Part shown: piece by piece, positions 51,290-62,200 of the stretch
How positions within the stretch are numbered: the stretch's first letter is position 1
Layout of the letters: every line of letters begins with the position of its first letter
Source: Scleroderma bovista
Lineage: Eukaryota > Basidiomycota > Agaricomycetes > Boletales > Sclerodermataceae
Direction of reading: 5' to 3'
Assembly (NCBI GenBank): GCA_037178675.1
Contig: JAYMGJ010000513.1
Location: 41,872 to 105,871, forward strand
DNA length: 64,000 nt
Notes under the pieces: model-generated
Databases searched by the model: none
Told to the model about the DNA's origin: nothing
What the model saw: the letters and a program-made list of their open reading frames with translations, nothing else
Translations under genes and position numbers: made by a program

Positions 51290-52726
51290 TTCATCCCAGA
51301 GTCCTGTCATATCCATCTCCCTCCGTCATTCATCTCGCTTTCCTGGACACATTGAATCTGCTACTCTTGTTTCACTTCCATGCTATCCCACAATAAACAT
51401 GAATGATACAGTGCTCTAGAACTCTCCTTAGTAGCCCCAATAGAGTTCAGAACCTTCCCCTTACTGCTCAAGGGAAGACTGCTCTTTGGGAGCACCAATT
51501 TTCGCATTTTTGCTCTACAGAAGCTCAACCCAAGGGATTTGTGACACTCTGTGACCAGCTGTGACTCTACTTGTCATTCCAGGTCCCCTGACACTGCTCT
51601 TCTGATCGGATCAATTCTTTTTATTATCCCCCAGCCACTCCCATCAGTGGTACTGCTTCAGAAGCTCATCTCCAGATCTAAAGTTCAATAAATCATAGGT
51701 TGTGCTTCCCTTCCTTCTGAGTCACACAGAGTCACTCTGGCTCACTCTGTCTCACTCTGTTGTGCATTATTCATCCCCTCTTGGCATTACTAATCTCCAT
51801 TACTCCCCTTACCAATCACTTACCAATCATTCTTCAAATCATGCTTATTATGCTGCTTATCAATTCATGACTCATGCCCCTATGATTCATATGCATTATG
51901 TCATCACATATGCTCATTTAGCTTTGATCTACTCATCCCATGCTTTCCCCCCCTCTCTTTTGGGCCTCATGCAGTGATTTTTCCATATTCTTGGTTATGC
52001 ACCCCTTTTTACCTATGTTTTTGCTCTTTCTTTTGGCTCAGCAGCTTGTTTAGGCTCTCCCCATTGATGACTCAGCCTGATTACACTGCTTACTGATTGC
52101 TTACCAATTTCTTACCAATCTCTTACCAAGCACTTAGTCATTTGTGCTTACAGGGCCACAGCCCCTCCTGTATATAAAGCAGCAGCCAAAGGCTGCAAGG
52201 AAGTGTCTGCTTCCCCCTCAATAAAGCGACCACAGTCACTCTCACTCACTCTCTATATGCTCCCTCTCTGTCTTTGGACTTGTAGGTCACCCAGTGCTGG
52301 CCTAAAGCTCCTATATTGTTGTTTATCAGATATATCTTATATCTGATCATTTCTCTAGGCTGAAGTGCAGTCTAGGACATCTATCCACTCCATTTCATCA
52401 CTGCCCATTGCATTCTTGAAGCAGGAACTGTCCCCTTGCTTCCCCTCTGCTCCATCACTGCTCCATCACCCCTATCATCAATCTATCATCACTGCTCCAC
52501 TCCAGGACTCTTCCTAACCACTGTGGTAGGCTGAAGAGGAGTCATTACCATCCCAAGTCACATTCCATCCCCATCCCTTCCCTCCTGCATCCTGCCTGAA
52601 GGTGTGCAGCACATTCCCCTGTGGAGATTAAATATCAGAACTGCAAAGGAAGACCACCACTTGCTTTTGCTGTCATTTGGTGTTGGTTGTTGGTTGTTCT
52701 GACCTCTTCCCTCACTTAGGTGCACA
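51290..52726 (+). mobile_element. X element, copy C (5'-truncated)
   Basis: Starts inside the conserved X reading frame (catcccagagtcctgtca) and runs to the element end ...cttaggTGCACA. TATA box TATATAAA 52171-52178 and hairpin 52182-52196. It is closest to copy D and lies in inverted orientation to it. Confidence 0.8.
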
Positions 52727-52820
52727 CCGTGACACTTAGGGATCAGTGTGGGTATACCCATGGGTATCTGAGAGCTTACCCATACCCATACCCACCATGG
52801 GTAAGTACCCACCATCATGG
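52727..52820. repeat. GGGTA/TACCC-rich spacer between X copies C and D
   Basis: Words 'gggtatacccatgggta' and 'acccatacccataccca'. The same kind of sequence resumes at 55075-55210, so copy D inserted into this tract. Confidence 0.7.
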
Positions 52821-55074
52821 TGTGCGCCTAAGTGAGGGAAGAGGTCAGAACAACCAACAACCAACACCAAATGACAGCAATATGCGAGTGGTGGTCTTCC
52901 TTTGCGTTTCTGGTATTTAATCTCCTCAGAGGGATGTGCTGCACGCCTTCAGGCAGGATGCAGGAGGGAAGGGAAGGGCTTCTGATGGGGAAGGAATGCG
53001 ACTGGGGATGGTATTGACTCCTCTTCAGCCTACCACAGTGGTTAGGAAGAGTCCTGGGATAGAAGAGTGATGATAGATTGATGATGGGGGGGGTAATAGC
53101 AGTGATGGGACAACAGGGAAGCAAGGGGACAGTTCCTGCTTCAAGAATGTGATGGACAGTGATGGGATAGAGTGGACAGTGATGCTAGACTGCGCTTCAG
53201 CCTAGAGAAATGATCAGATACAAGATATATCTGATAAACAGCAATATAGGAGCTTTAGGCCAGCACTGGGTGACCTACAAGTCCAAAGACAGAGATAGAG
53301 CTTATAGACAGTGAGGGAGAGTGAATGTGGTCGCTTTATTGAGGGGGAAGCAGACACTTCCTTGCAGCCTTTGGCTGCTGCTTTATATACAGGAGGGGCT
53401 GTGGCCCTGTAAGCACAAATGACTAAGTGCTTGGTAAGAGATTGGTAAGAAATTGGTAAGCAATCAGTAAGCAGTGTAATCAGGCTGAGTCATCGATGGG
53501 GAGAGCCTGAACAAGCTGCTGAGCCAAGGGAAAGAGCAAAAACATAGGTAAAAAGGGGTGTATAACCAAGAATATGGAAAAATCATTGCATGGGGCCCAA
53601 AAGAGAGGGGGAGAAAGAATGGGATGAGTAGATCAAAGCTAAATGAGCATATGCGATGACATAATGCATATGAATCATAGGGGCATGAGTCATGAATTGA
53701 TAAGCAGCATGATAAGCATGATTTGAAGGATGATTGGTAAGTGATTGGTAAGGGGAGTAATGGGGATTAGTAATGCCAAGAGGGGATGAATAATGCGCAG
53801 CAGAGTGAGTCAGAGTGAGCCAGAGTGACTCTGTGTGACTCAGAAAGAAGGGAAGCACAACCTATGATTTATTGAACTTTAGATCTGGAGATGAGCTTCT
53901 GAAGCAGTGCCACTGATGGGAGTGGCTGGGGGATAATAAAAGAATTGATCCGACCAGAAGAGCAGTGTCAGGGGGCCTGGAATGACAAGTAGAGTCACAG
54001 CTGGTCACAGAGTGTCACAAATCCCTTGGATTGAGCTTCTGTAGAGCAAAAACGCGAAATTTGGTGCTCCCGAAGTGCAGTCTTCCCTTGAGCAGTAAGG
54101 GGAAGGTTCTGTACTCTATTAGGGCTCCTAAGAAGGGTTCTAGAGCACTGTTTCATTCGTGTTTGTTGCAGGATAGCAGGGAAGAGAATCGCAAGTAGCG
54201 GATTCGACGTGTCCAGGGAAGCGAGATGAATGATAGAGGGAGATGGATGTGACAGGACTCTGGGATGAAAGGACCATATGCAGAGGACTCAAGAGACACA
54301 GAGACGACCAGGTATGAATTTTCAAGTCTAACGATAGACTTGAGACGACCAAAGTATGTGCGCGACGCAGGACTGACGAGGAGAACGCGCTGACCGAGAA
54401 TGAGAGGGACTGAGGGAGAAGGCTGGGAAGATATGTACCAGACAGTACACAGGAGCTCAGGGAGAGGCTGTCCCAAGAGCAGGACATAGTTGAGGTCTGC
54501 TGCAATAGCGGAGAAACATTCCAGAGAAAATGTGGACTCCATAGTGAGTGATGAAGCGGGTGTCTGGATTGCGGGTGGAATATCTCCGTGGGAAATGAAC
54601 AGATTTACGTCGGAACTTGACAGGCAGATAGACCACGGTCTAGGCTCCATGATGGTATAGTCACATGATTGATAGCTTCAAAAATGGCAGAGCTATTCAA
54701 AATATCGGAATGCCGGCACTGGGCGCCTAAATTTGACATTTGGGCGCTAAAAATGATTCTTCCTTTTCTCCTTCGTTTCTCCTTCGTTTCTTCTGCTTCT
54801 TTGGTTGTTCTTGTGCGAGGGATGACTGCCAGACGATGGCATTCATCTCTTGCTCCAGGATAGTCATTCTTGTGCGATAGATGGCTACAACGAGCTTGTA
54901 TTCATCCTTCACATAAGGATAGTCATGACTTTGCGTGATATGGATAGCGAGGGCTGTCTGTATCCCTCAAGTCGGGACAATCTTTCAACAGATCTTGGGT
55001 GTGCATTCTTCGCATTAGTTTCATCGGCTAACTTTCTCCATGTCCACAGTACCAAACACGTTTGGTGCGTGACA
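52821..55074 (-). mobile_element. X element, copy D (2254 bp, complete)
   Basis: On the plus strand TGTGCGCC...GGTGCGTGACA with 4-bp TSD atgg (52817-52820, 55075-55078). It contains the longest version of the conserved reading frame (54650-54153), a TATA box (53382-53389) and a start-proximal hairpin (53364-53378). Confidence 0.88.
54153..54650 (-). CDS. Conserved X-element protein, unknown function (copy D, 165 aa)
   Basis: The fullest copy, with ATG at 54650-54648 (MEPRPWSICLSSSDVN) and no stop until 54153. It has about 35 residues upstream of the internal Met used in copies A and B, and these residues are also conserved in those copies. The core shows hydrophobic-alternating strands (LGQRVLLVSPASRTYFG, LVVSVSLESSAYGPF, HIHLPLSFISLPW). 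Compared with copy A, many codons differ only in the third base or encode Arg/Lys, Ile/Val swaps. No signal peptide, membrane segment or known motif is seen. It lies in the U3-like region upstream of the element's TATA box; expression would need an upstream promoter. Confidence 0.6.
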   Translation of the reverse strand: MEPRPWSICLSSSDVNLFISHGDIPPAIQTPASSLTMESTFSLECFSAIAADLNYVLLLGQPLPELLCTVWYISSQPSPSVPLILGQRVLLVSPASRTYFGRLKSIVRLENSYLVVSVSLESSAYGPFIPESCHIHLPLSFISLPWTRRIRYLRFSSLLSCNKHE

Positions 55075-55210
55075 ATGGGTGTGGGTTTTTCCATGGGTTT
55101 TTACCCACCATCATGGGTGTGGGTATTCCCACAGGTATTTACCCTGTGTGTAGGTATTCTTGTGGGTATTTACCCTGTCATGGGTGGGTATTTACATGGG
55201 GAGGTGGTGA
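55075..55210. repeat. GGGTATTTACCC-type repeats
   Basis: Recurring 'gtgggtatttaccctgt' words; right half of the tract interrupted by X copy D. Confidence 0.7.
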
Positions 55211-55439
55211 CCATAACACACACTGGTGGTAAGGGGGTTGGTAGGGGTGACTACCATTGTGATGCCAGTGACTGGCTGCAGGTGCAGGTGGCCACCATGT
55301 TACTATATGACCTGTTATGCATGATCATGCTGCTGGTACAGTAGGTGCAGGTGGTTGCTATCATCATGCATAGCCTACTTCTACAATTTGAGCAATCATT
55401 AGCCATTACCAATTTTACAGTATATGTTTGATGTTCTTA

Positions 55440-56125
55440 TGACTTATAGGCATCAACAAATTTTCTAATCATCTGGCCAACCCTAGTTGTGCCATGTGTG
55501 TCTCCTGTTGGCCTGTCCCAGCTTTACAGGCATCAACACATTTTCAATCATCTGGCCAGCCCCAGTTTTGCCATGTATATTGCCCACCAGCCTGTCCCAG
55601 CTTTACATGCATCAACAACATTTCCAATCATCTGGCTGACACTAGTTTTGCCATGTATTTCATCTGTCAACCTGTCCCAGCTTTACAGGCATCAACAATT
55701 TTTCTACTCATCTGGCTGACCCCAGTTCTGCCATATATGTTACCTGTTGGCCTGTCCCAGCTTTACATGTATCAACAAATTTTGTACTCATCTGGCCAAC
55801 CCTAGTTTTGCCATGTCTGACTCCTGTCAGCCTGTCCCACCTTTACAGGCATCAATACATTTTCCAATTATTCAACCAGCCCCAGTTTTGCCATGTATGT
55901 TGCCTGTCGGCCTGTCCCACTTTACATGCATCAACAATATTTCCAATCATCCAGCTGACCCTAGTTTTGCCATGTGTTTCATCTGTCAGCCTGTCCCAAT
56001 TTTACAGGCATCAACTAATTTTCCTGTAAGTTGGCCTACCCCAGTTTTACAGGCCTTAACAAATTCTCTCATCCTCCAGCTGACCCTAGTTTTATCATGT
56101 TTGCTACCTGTTGGCTGGTCCCACT
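55440..56125. repeat. 80-bp tandem repeat array (about 9 copies)
   Basis: 'atctggcc' anchors at 55471, 55550, 55630, 55710 and 55790, continuing with more divergence to about 56125. Each unit has 'cctgtcccagctttacaggc' and 'agttttgccatgt'. Overlapping open frames are incidental. Confidence 0.9.
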
Positions 56126-56309
56126 TTGCATTAAATGGCTGATTAGCAAATACCACTATGAAACTGTAATAGTTCTATCATAATACCATACACTGGCCAG
56201 TCCTGGTTTTGCCATCCTGCTCAAATGTTGGCCTGACTTAGGTTTACAGTGCTTTGGCCAGCACTGGCTACTAGTCCCACTTTTACAAGGGTCAGTGACT
56301 GAACTGTCT

Positions 56310-56700
56310 GCTATCCCTATGGTCAACCTGCTATCACTTGTATACTATTTTTCCATTTGTTCACACTTGTTTGCAACATCCTACCCAATTGATACAATAG
56401 TAGTACAAGTGCTTCTACAGGTGCTTACAAGCTGTAGAACATGCCCATCAAATTATTACATAGGCATGCCCCCATATTCAACCCTCTAACAATTGTACAC
56501 CAACTTCCCATTTGTTAGCACTTGTTTTTGACCTGCAAAACAACTTATCACAGAGATCTACCTTCATAGTTGACCCTCTAACACTTGTACACAACATGTT
56601 ACATAGTCACTGCAATAATAGTGGAGGTTACAGGTGTCCACAAGCTGCAGAATGTGCCCATCAAATTATTGTGGAGGTCTGCCCCTAGGATTCTTGTGCA
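56310..56700. repeat. Dispersed repeat related to 49105-49370
   Basis: Three partial copies of 'ccctctaacacttgtaca', 'aatgtgcccatcaaattatt' and 'ggtctgcccctag'. Confidence 0.65.
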
Positions 56701-56812
56701 TGGTGATCATTAACCTTGAAAATCTGTGGCTGTTCAAAGAAGCCATAAATTGATGAGTTGTACTCCTTCCTTGCTGCAAAGATTTCTCATACTTGGTGAG
56801 CTGTGATAACCT

Positions 56813-57350
56813 CAGCATTTGCTCCTATGAACATACCCAATATGCCTTCCTTCATCCTATATTGGCCCAGGGAAAATGCATGGTATCTCTGATATCTGAA
56901 ATATGTCTACCACACAAATATATCATCATAGAACAATATAAAAGACACTGTGGGTGTCTCTGTATTCTTTTCAGCAATATACATACCCTTCTCCTTATAT
57001 CAGATAGTATGATATCAAGTAAATTCAGACAGTCTTTCCAGAATATTTACAGTGATATTATAGAGTTTATGAATGATTAGGAAGATGATGGAGTTGATTC
57101 CCAGACCCCAGCATTTGTTCCTATGAATGTACCCAATGTACCTCTTCTGATCCTATATTGGTCTCAGGAAATTCAGGAGCATGTCTCTGATACCTGAAAC
57201 ATGTCTACCCCATATATATATCATCATAGAACTGGGGAAAAAACATTTGTGATGTACCTGTATTTTTTTGTGACAACACACACCCTACTCCTCATCCCTT
57301 ACATTACTGTATCTAATAAATTCAGGAAGCTATTCCAGGATGTTTAAAGG
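56813..57350. repeat. Degenerate direct duplication, about 295 bp period
   Basis: The two halves share 'cagcatttg(c/t)tcctatgaa', 'atcctatattgg', 'atatatcatcatagaac' and 'ccct(t/a)ctcct'. No coding frame. Confidence 0.7.
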
Positions 57351-57419
57351 GTTGTTATTGTGGTTTTCAAGGTCTCTGAGGATGATGGGAATGGTCCTGA
57401 GCCTTGCAGAATATTTCCT

Positions 57420-59180
57420 AATAAGATGTGTTTCTGGTACCCAAGCATGCTTGCATCACCTGTAGAATATTATTCCAACTGCTGTTTTGTCTGAAACTTG
57501 GACTGGGACCTCCCATCATTACCAGAAAATTGTTTACAGTTTGTAATTATAATTCCACCATGGGCTTTATAATGATGGATTATGCTGGGTGTACATGTGA
57601 CTTCAACAACAACACTAAATGACATGGTACATAGATCAGGATTAGTACACCTTGTAGTAGATGGATCATAATATATTCATTTATCTACTACCTACATAGT
57701 ATTTAGAAATGACTAGTCATGACCAGTCTTCAAGTTTACCTGGGAGCACCACAACCAATGTGCCACCTTTGCAACCAGCAACCATGTTCCACATGCAACT
57801 GGACTTTAAAACACTTGCTCTGAATGCTCTGAATGTTCTGGCTGGTCTGGTGGTCCAGAATGGTCTGACTGACTTTTTCTGACATATCCATCTTAACTGT
57901 CTGATTCCAGACAATCCAGATACTGTAAGAGAGTTAAGACCAATTTTTGCCTTGCTGATGTTGTCTAGTATTGTACAGCATCACCAAAAATTTGTACAGG
58001 GGGTCACTGAAAAGTTGTGCATGGTCACCAAAAAAAATTGTGCATCACCATATATTTGTGTTTGTTTTTGGTACAAATGGAGCATCATATAGAACTGTCT
58101 AGTAACTAGACATCATGAACTACTGAGAATCACAGAGTTTATGTTTTTGTCAAAATCAAAAAGGGGTTTGAGAAGTCCATATTTTCCACTTTCATCACTC
58201 ATGTAAACAATATCATTGTACTGGTACAAAAAAGAGGTCACAGTATGGTCATGTCATGTAAAAACATAGCAGATACTTTACACAAAACACATTGATATGG
58301 AAAACATTTGGCTTTCAACTTGGAGTACATGTCAGACTCATTGTTCAAGGAATTTCTTTGCTGATTGGTAAATCATTAAACACATTATGTAGTCTGGAAG
58401 AAGATAAACTTACACATGCGGTGATTGAAAATGATTTTAGTGATGGCAGATGTCAAGGCATCATGGTCATTACCATGCTGCTGAATGACATATTGAAGTG
58501 CATTGAGAACAGCAGCTTGGGTGCCAGATCTTTCATATTCCTTGACACCAAGGTTGAGGGCATTACCAGTATCCTCATTTGTCTGGAGGAGAAAATAGAT
58601 GTATTCAAAAATGAGAATACATCCTTTCAAATATTTAGAGAGGATATAAAGGAAAAAGATCATGCTCACCAGCTCCATGAATGATTGACTTATCCTTAGG
58701 GGAAAGAATTGACAAAGGACACATTAATGGTATTGAAAGAGAATCAATATTAAAACAATGTGCATTCTGTTGAGATAACAATGCACATGGGTAAGGTTTC
58801 AATGGAATGAATTATGCCTCACAATCTAAGAAAGAATCAGTGCCATATGTTCTGCAATACATAGATTGGTGACATACCAAATTCTGAAAGGATATACTTG
58901 GAAATGCATCAGTGTAGGCAGATTGAACGACTTACTTGCTAAATATTCACAAATGGTGGAAGGTTAAAGTGAGTGAAAGTTTTTCTGAAGGAAATAATGC
59001 ACCAACATCCTAAGGGCATAATTGTAAGTTTGGTTTCACTGCAATTGTGTTCAGAAAAAGGTAATGATGATAAACTCACTTGCTAATAAAGAAAGATGGT
59101 AGAAAAATATAAAAATGTAAATGGTTCGACATCAGAATCTGGAAAGAAATTACATGCATTCTTTTAGGTAAAAAGAACAG
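57420..59180. other. AT-rich, CpG-poor region, no confident gene
   Basis: Apart from the possible exon at 58414-58582 and a short hAT-like end (gactttaaaacact near 57803), nothing is recognised. Confidence 0.5.
58414..58582 (-). other. Possible internal exon of an unrecognised gene
   Basis: On the minus strand a frame (TNEDTGNALNLGVKEYERSG..., about 56 codons) is bounded by a ctccag acceptor and a gtaagt donor. A short upstream piece MEL with a gtgagc donor is spaced by about 90 bp. The peptide looks helical and protein-like, but no flanking exons or family are recognised. Confidence 0.25.
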
Positions 59181-59204
59181 GATGGGGAGTAAGACCAGTA
59201 AGAA

Positions 59205-62200
59205 ACTCATTGGTAAACCTAAAATAAAATCACTCACTTGCTGTGAAGTAAACAGGACCAGAGTGGGAGTGAAGATGGTGAGAAGGGACCCAGCTGGACA
59301 TGCCATGAAATCACTCACTTGCTGTCAAGCCAACAGGACCAGAGTGGGAGCGAGGACAGTGAGAAGGGACCCAGCTGGACCTGCCATGAAATCACTCACT
59401 TCCTGTCAAGCCAACAGGACCAGAGTGGGAGTGAAGATGGTGAGAAGGGACCCAGCTGGACATGCCATGAAATCACTCACTTCCTGTCAAGCCAACAGGA
59501 CCAGAGTGGGAGTGAGGACAGTGAGAAGGGACCCAGCTGGACCTGCCATGAAATCACTCACTTCCTGTCAAGCCAACAGGACCAGAGTGGGAGTGAGGAC
59601 AGTGAGAAGGGACCCAGCTGGACCTGCCATGAAATCACTCACAAACTGTCAAGCCAACAAGACCAGAGTGGGAGTGAGGACAGTGAGAAGGGACCCAGCT
59701 GGACCTGCCATGAAATCACACACATACTGTCAAGCCAACAGGACCAGAGTGGGAGTGAGGACAGTGAGAAGGGACCCAGCTGGACCTGCCATGAAATCAC
59801 TCACTTGCTGTCAAGCCAACAGGACCAGAGTGGGAGTGAGGACAGTGAGAAGGGACCCAGCTGGACATGCCATGAAATCACTCACTTCCTGTCAAGCCAA
59901 CAGGACCAGAGTGGGAGTGAGGACAGTGAGAAGGGACCCAGCTGGACCTGCCATGAAATCACTCACTGCCTGTCAAGCCAACAGGACCAGAGTGGGAGTG
60001 AGGACAGTGAGAAGGGACCCAGCTGGACCTGCCATGAAATCACTCACTTCCTGTCAAGCCAACAGGACCAGAGTGGGAGTGAGGACAGTGAGAAGGGACC
60101 CAGCTGGACCTGCCATGAAATCACTCACTCGCTGTCAAGCCAACAGGACCAGAGTGGGAGTGAGGACAGTGAGAAGGGACCCAGCTGGACCTGCCATGAA
60201 ATCACTCACTTCCTGTCAAGCCAACAGGACCAGAGTGGGAGTGAGGACAGTGAGAAGGTACCCAGCTGGACCTGCCATGAAATCACTCACTGCCTGTCAA
60301 GCCAACAGGACCAGAGTGGGAGTGAGGACAGTGAGAAGGGACCCAGCTGGACCTGCCATGAAATCACTCACTTCCTGTCAAGCCAACAGGACCAGAGTGG
60401 GAGTGAGGACAGTGAGAAGGGACCCAGCTGGACCTGCCATGAAATCACTCACTCGCTGTCAAGCCAACAGGACCAGAGTGGGAGTGAGGACAGTGAGAAG
60501 GGACCCAGCTGGACCTGCCATGAAATCACTCACTTCCTGTCAAGCCAACAGGACCAGAGTGGGAGTGAGGACAGTGAGAAGGTACCCAGCTGGACCTGCC
60601 ATGAAATCACTCACTGCCTGTCAAGCCAACAGGACCAGAGTGGGAGTGAGGACAGTGAGAAGGGACCCAGCTGGACCTGCCATGAAATCACTCACTTCCT
60701 GTCAAGCCAACAGGACCAGAGTGGGAGTGAAGACAGTGAGAAGGGACCCAGCTGGACCTGCCATGAAATCACTCACTCGCTGTCAAGCCAACACGACCAG
60801 GGTGGGAGTGAGGACAGTGAGAAGGGACCCAGCTAGACCTGCCATGAAATCACTCACATACTGTCAAGCCAACAGGACCAGAGTGGGAGTGAAGACAGTG
60901 AGAAGGGACCCAGCTGGACCTGCTATGAAATCACTCACATACTGTCAAGCCAACAGGACCAGAGTGGGAGTGAAGACAGTGAGAATGGACCCAGCTAGAC
61001 CTGCCATGAAAATCACTCACTCGCTGTCAAGCCAACAGGACCAGAGTGGGAGTGAGGACAGTGAGAAGGGACCCAGCTGGACCTGCCATGAAATCACTCA
61101 CTCGCTGTCAAGCCAACAGGACCAGAGTGGGAGTGAGGACAGTGAGAAGGGACCCAGCTGGACCTGCCATGAAATCACTCACATACTGTCAAGCCAACAG
61201 GACCAGAGTGGGAGTGAAGACAGTGAGAAGGGACCCAGCTGGACCTGCATGAAATCACTCACATACTATCAAGCCAACAGGACCAGAGTGGGAGTGAGGA
61301 CAGTGAGAAGGGACCCCAGCTGGACCTGCCATGAAATCACTCACTTCCTGTCAAGCCAACAGGACCAGAGTGGGAGTGAGGACAGTGAGAAGGGACCCAG
61401 CTGGACCTGCCATGAAATCACTCACTCGCTGTCAAGCCAACAGGACCAGAGTGGAGTGAGGACAGTGAGAAGGGACCCAGCTGGACCTGCCATGAAATCA
61501 CTCACATACTGTCAAGCCAACAGGACCAGAGTGGGAGTGAAGACAGTGAGAAGGGACCCAGCTGGACCTGCCATGAAATCACTCACATACTATCAAGCCA
61601 ACAGGACCAGAGTGGGAGTGAGGACAGTGAGAAGGGACCCAGCTGGACCTGCCATGAAATCACTCACATATTGTCAAGCCAACAGGACCAGAGTGGGAGT
61701 GAGGACAGTGAGAAGGGACCCAGCTGGACCTGCCATGAAATCACTCACTTCCTGTCAAGCCAACAGGACCAGAGTGGGAGTGAGGACAGTGAGAAGGTAC
61801 CCAGCTGGACTGCCATGAAATCACTCACTGCCTGTCAAGCCAACAGGACCAGAGTGGGAGTGAGGACAGTGAGAAGGGACCCAGCTGGACCTGCCATGAA
61901 ATCACTCACTTCCTGTCAAGCCAACAGGACCAGAGTGGGAGTGAGGACAGTGAGAAGGGACCCCAGCTGGACCTGCCATGAAATCACTCACTCGCTGTCA
62001 AGCCAACAGGACCAGAGTGGGAGTGAGGACAGTGAGAAGGGACCCAGCTGGACCTGCCATGAAATCACTCACTTCCTGTCAAGCCAACAGGACCAGAGTG
62101 GGAGTGAGGACAGTGAGAAGGTACCCAGCTGGACCTGCCATGAAATCACTCACTGCCTGTCAAGCCAACAGGACCAGAGTGGGAGTGAGGACAGTGAGAA

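Noticed and set aside
52720..52920. Short frames across the X copy C/D junction
   Set aside because: They span two element ends and the GGGTA spacer, so are incidental.
55489..56142. Frames across the 80-bp array (e.g. 55489-55719, 55747-56142)
   Set aside because: They follow the repeat period with different frames in each unit; no conserved protein reading.
58292..58684. 130-aa plus-strand frame
   Set aside because: It is antisense to the more protein-like minus-strand exon and has no recognisable motif.
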